From contig NC_134526.1 of assembly GCF_027942865.1 (NCBI RefSeq), positions 9,828,284 through 9,892,283 on the forward strand: a stretch of 64,000 nt of DNA, in the 5' to 3' direction. This document shows positions 61,654 to 64,000 of this stretch, piece by piece. The notes beneath the pieces are model-generated. The model worked only from the letters and a program-made list of their open reading frames with translations, did not search any database and was not told the origin of the DNA. How positions within the stretch are numbered: position 1 is the stretch's first letter; the number at the start of each line of letters is the position of its first letter. This DNA comes from Odontesthes bonariensis (Eukaryota > Chordata > Actinopteri > Atheriniformes > Atherinopsidae). The translations under genes were made by a program, and so were the position numbers.

Positions 61654-63755
61654 TCAGTCTGCAACCTCTCCATTGTCCCACTTAGTTTTGGGTTCCTGCC
61701 ACCATTCAGCCAGGAAGGACTCTTCGTAGTCACCCATACCCTCGAATTCAGTGTCAGGATGTTCTGAGCGAGAGGTTGCCATTTCTTCTGGACTGACCAC
61801 GTCCTAAAAGGTTAAAAGGAAACACAGGCAGTCAACAGAAAGCAAGCAGTTTACTATCTTACTCCCATTCTAGCTGGAAAAAAACTGATGTATTCCTTTC
61901 TGATTCCTATAAATCTGTCGCTTGTGTACCCTGTAATTCAGCCTGAACTTTCATAGTCCTCCACCCGCTCTCAGGTCCAGGCAGTGTGTCAACAGCTGGG
62001 AGGGGCTAACCCAAGTTAAATGGATGTGGCACAGTCTCAGAGGCCAACACCTCCCAGCCACATACCACACTCTGTTGGCGGAAAATACAACCCACCTCCA
62101 CCTCCACACCCACTTCCTCTGGAGCCTTCCCCCAGCTTTCTCCCTTTCATCCTCATTTCTTTCTTTCTGCATCTTCAACAGGAGCATGTGTTCAATCTGC
62201 AAGCCCCTCTCTTTAAGTGTCATTTAATCTTGTCAGGTCATGTGGAGTTTAGATTTTATCTGCTAAGGCACTGAGATGTCTGGCTTTGATACTGCCGCCA
62301 CTCCAGCACAATCAAGACTGATGGAAGTTTGATTTTTCTGTTTTTCAGAATAATCAAATAAGATCAGATCATAAGATCAGATAAGCAGAACTAGATGTAG
62401 GATTTGGATAAAATTCATTGTGCAATTTGTCCATTGCCATAAATAAAACACCTTTTATCAGCAAAAATGCCAACAAACCAAACAGAAGTAAATTTTGTTT
62501 TCGATTTTCGTTTGATCATTTTGTGTCACAGTAGCCCCATTCTTTGTATTTATTCAAAATAATTAACCTTCTTACATGGGAACTATCTTGATAGAAGTGT
62601 ATGGAAAAATGCGGAATGTTAAAAAACACTCGGCAGCGGAGCCAGCGGGTACACACTTAACTTATGGAACTGCATCGCCTTTATTCGGTCAGGATGAATG
62701 TGAAAAGACAAGCAGTGGTTTGAGATCGAGACTGTCTGCTTTGCAACATAATGGTGCAATCTCTGTGTGAAAAGGGCTTAAAACTCTTTCAGTGACGACC
62801 AACAAAACCACATTGGATACTTTACCGGGTGTGCTCTTATCCTGTTGATGATGCAGGCCACGTGATACACAGACAGCCAAGGGAAAAATGTTACTTCATT
62901 ACTAAAGTTGGAAGATTAAAGCAATGTAATAAAAAAAAAAAGGAAAAGAAAAGGCCACAAAGGGAAAATATACAGTTGTTGGCTTGAGAATGGTTGCTCA
63001 CACACATCCACCTGTTTAATGTATCGACATGAAACCCAGTTAGTGTAACTGCATGACAGAGGAGCTTTACTTTAAATGTTGCAGCCACAAGGAATTCTCA
63101 GTTTGTGAAGACATGCATGTTTGTTCCTGTGCTCAAGGCAATAAAAGAAAAAGAAAAAACTCCTTAGAAGTACCTTTGCTTAGCATTTAGAGAATTTGAG
63201 CAGCTCTTATCATACTTTCAGGTTATCTTACCAAGTTTGGTAATTTCTTTTTTTGTCGCTTTTCAAAATATTGCTTCAGATTATGTGAATGGAAATCCTT
63301 ATTTTTGATTGAGGACAGAAATAATTATTACCCCTCCAATAAAACTTGAGTATTTTACGGTATTAAAATGTCAATATAGACTTTTTACATGATGAACATA
63401 TTAATGACCAGATATTAGGTTTCAGTGTTTAATGACTGCTTGGAGTGGGAGTTGAATTCACTACATCTTTCAGGTGTGTTTGTAAAAACCAGCAGTAGAA
63501 ACAAACCTCATCGTCCGTCTGTAGGTAGTTCTGTGCAAACGTCAGCATCTCTTTCTGCTTGGTTGTCTGGTTCAAGTACCTCAGGGCTTCCTGTAAAATA
63601 AAAGACATCAGCACTTATGTAAGCTTGAGCAGCAGGTGAATAGGTTTTTACGACACCAAAATGTGAGCGACTAAGCTACAGATTTGGGCTGCAGGGTTTT
63701 TGTTTACCGTTTTTTCCTCTGCCCGCTTTATAAGCCTTAAAGCAGTCACAGCAGG
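61654..63755 (-). CDS. Unrecognised gene, last three coding exons (partial)
   Basis: Exons in transcription order: 63755-63708, 63590-63507, 61803-61654. All have AG acceptors and GT donors (GTAAAC, GTTTGT) and are in phase 0. They join to 93 codons beginning [16 protein letters not shown], then [29 protein letters not shown], an acidic/serine stretch, and [20 protein letters not shown] near the end, with stop TGA. The first half looks helical and amphipathic, like the end of an alpha-solenoid or coiled-coil; the last part is acidic with Trp-Trp. I do not recognise the family. The rest of the gene lies beyond the right edge. Consistent phase, codon-like composition and splice sites make it a real gene rather than chance. 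Confidence 0.7.
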
Positions 63756-64000
63756 CTGCCAAGTTTTGTTGAGAAAGCAACAAAGTTGGCGTGCCACCAC
63801 AGCTCCGCACACAACTGGTTTACACAAGCTGGTGTCAAATATACACCATGTACAAAGGGGGAAACAAGTCTGTTTTTACACAACTATATGGGTTTCTAAT
63901 TACAACCCTGAGATTGTGTTAATGTTCGCGCCAGCACTGTTTTCTGCAACTATTTCCCTGCTTTTTCATCCACCTGATTCCAGAATAGCTGACGGCTCAG

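Noticed and set aside
1-64000. CRISPR arrays, tRNA or rRNA genes, prokaryotic promoters, phage
   Set aside because: None seen. Tandem repeats present are simple microsatellites, and the only tRNA-like sequence is the SINE head at 15185.

Overview
This is vertebrate nuclear DNA, almost certainly from a ray-finned (teleost) fish. The genes are split into small GT-AG exons spread over long AT-rich introns. The interspersed repeats are teleost types: Tc1-like elements, hAT and PIF/Harbinger elements, a tRNA-derived SINE and truncated LINEs. There are no operons, CRISPR arrays or prokaryotic signals.

Layout, left to right. (1) 1233-9659, plus strand: the last seven coding exons of a STAC-family adaptor, best matched to stac2, with both SH3 domains; its N-terminal C1-domain exons lie off the left edge. 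(2) About 9.7-30.1 kb: a 20-kb gap with microsatellites, a SINE, LINE pieces and a Tc1-like copy, plus one surprise at 18505-19322. There, two exon-like blocks join in a compatible phase and encode a peptide whose cysteine spacing resembles an LCCL domain. (3) 30376-33096, minus strand: a complete nine-exon gtf3a (TFIIIA; nine C2H2 fingers, 381 aa), including one GC-AG intron. (4) A 3.5-kb interval with a decayed Tc1-like copy and a CpG-rich segment leads into (5) 36683-57616, plus strand: a complete 26-exon adam11 of 779 codons. Every exon phase joins. The protein has a signal peptide, a prodomain ending in an RSKR furin-type site, a metalloprotease fold that has lost all its zinc ligands, disintegrin, Cys-rich and EGF-like modules, one transmembrane helix and a very short tail. 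Its introns carry two Tc1-like copies and an 888-bp PIF/Harbinger-type element with perfect 36-bp inverted repeats. (6) 59.3-60.96 kb: a Tc1-like copy interrupted by two hAT-type MITEs, one with a perfect 8-bp target duplication. (7) 61654-63755, minus strand: the last three coding exons of a gene I do not recognise, which continues off the right edge.

The genes do not form one pathway. STAC proteins act at voltage-gated calcium channels, TFIIIA starts 5S rRNA transcription, and ADAM11 is a non-proteolytic neuronal surface receptor. STAC2 and ADAM11 are, from memory, both on human 17q, which fits a conserved ancestral block; GTF3A is on human chromosome 13 and is a lineage-specific neighbour here. 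The best candidates for something undescribed are the LCCL-like exon pair and the unidentified right-edge gene.
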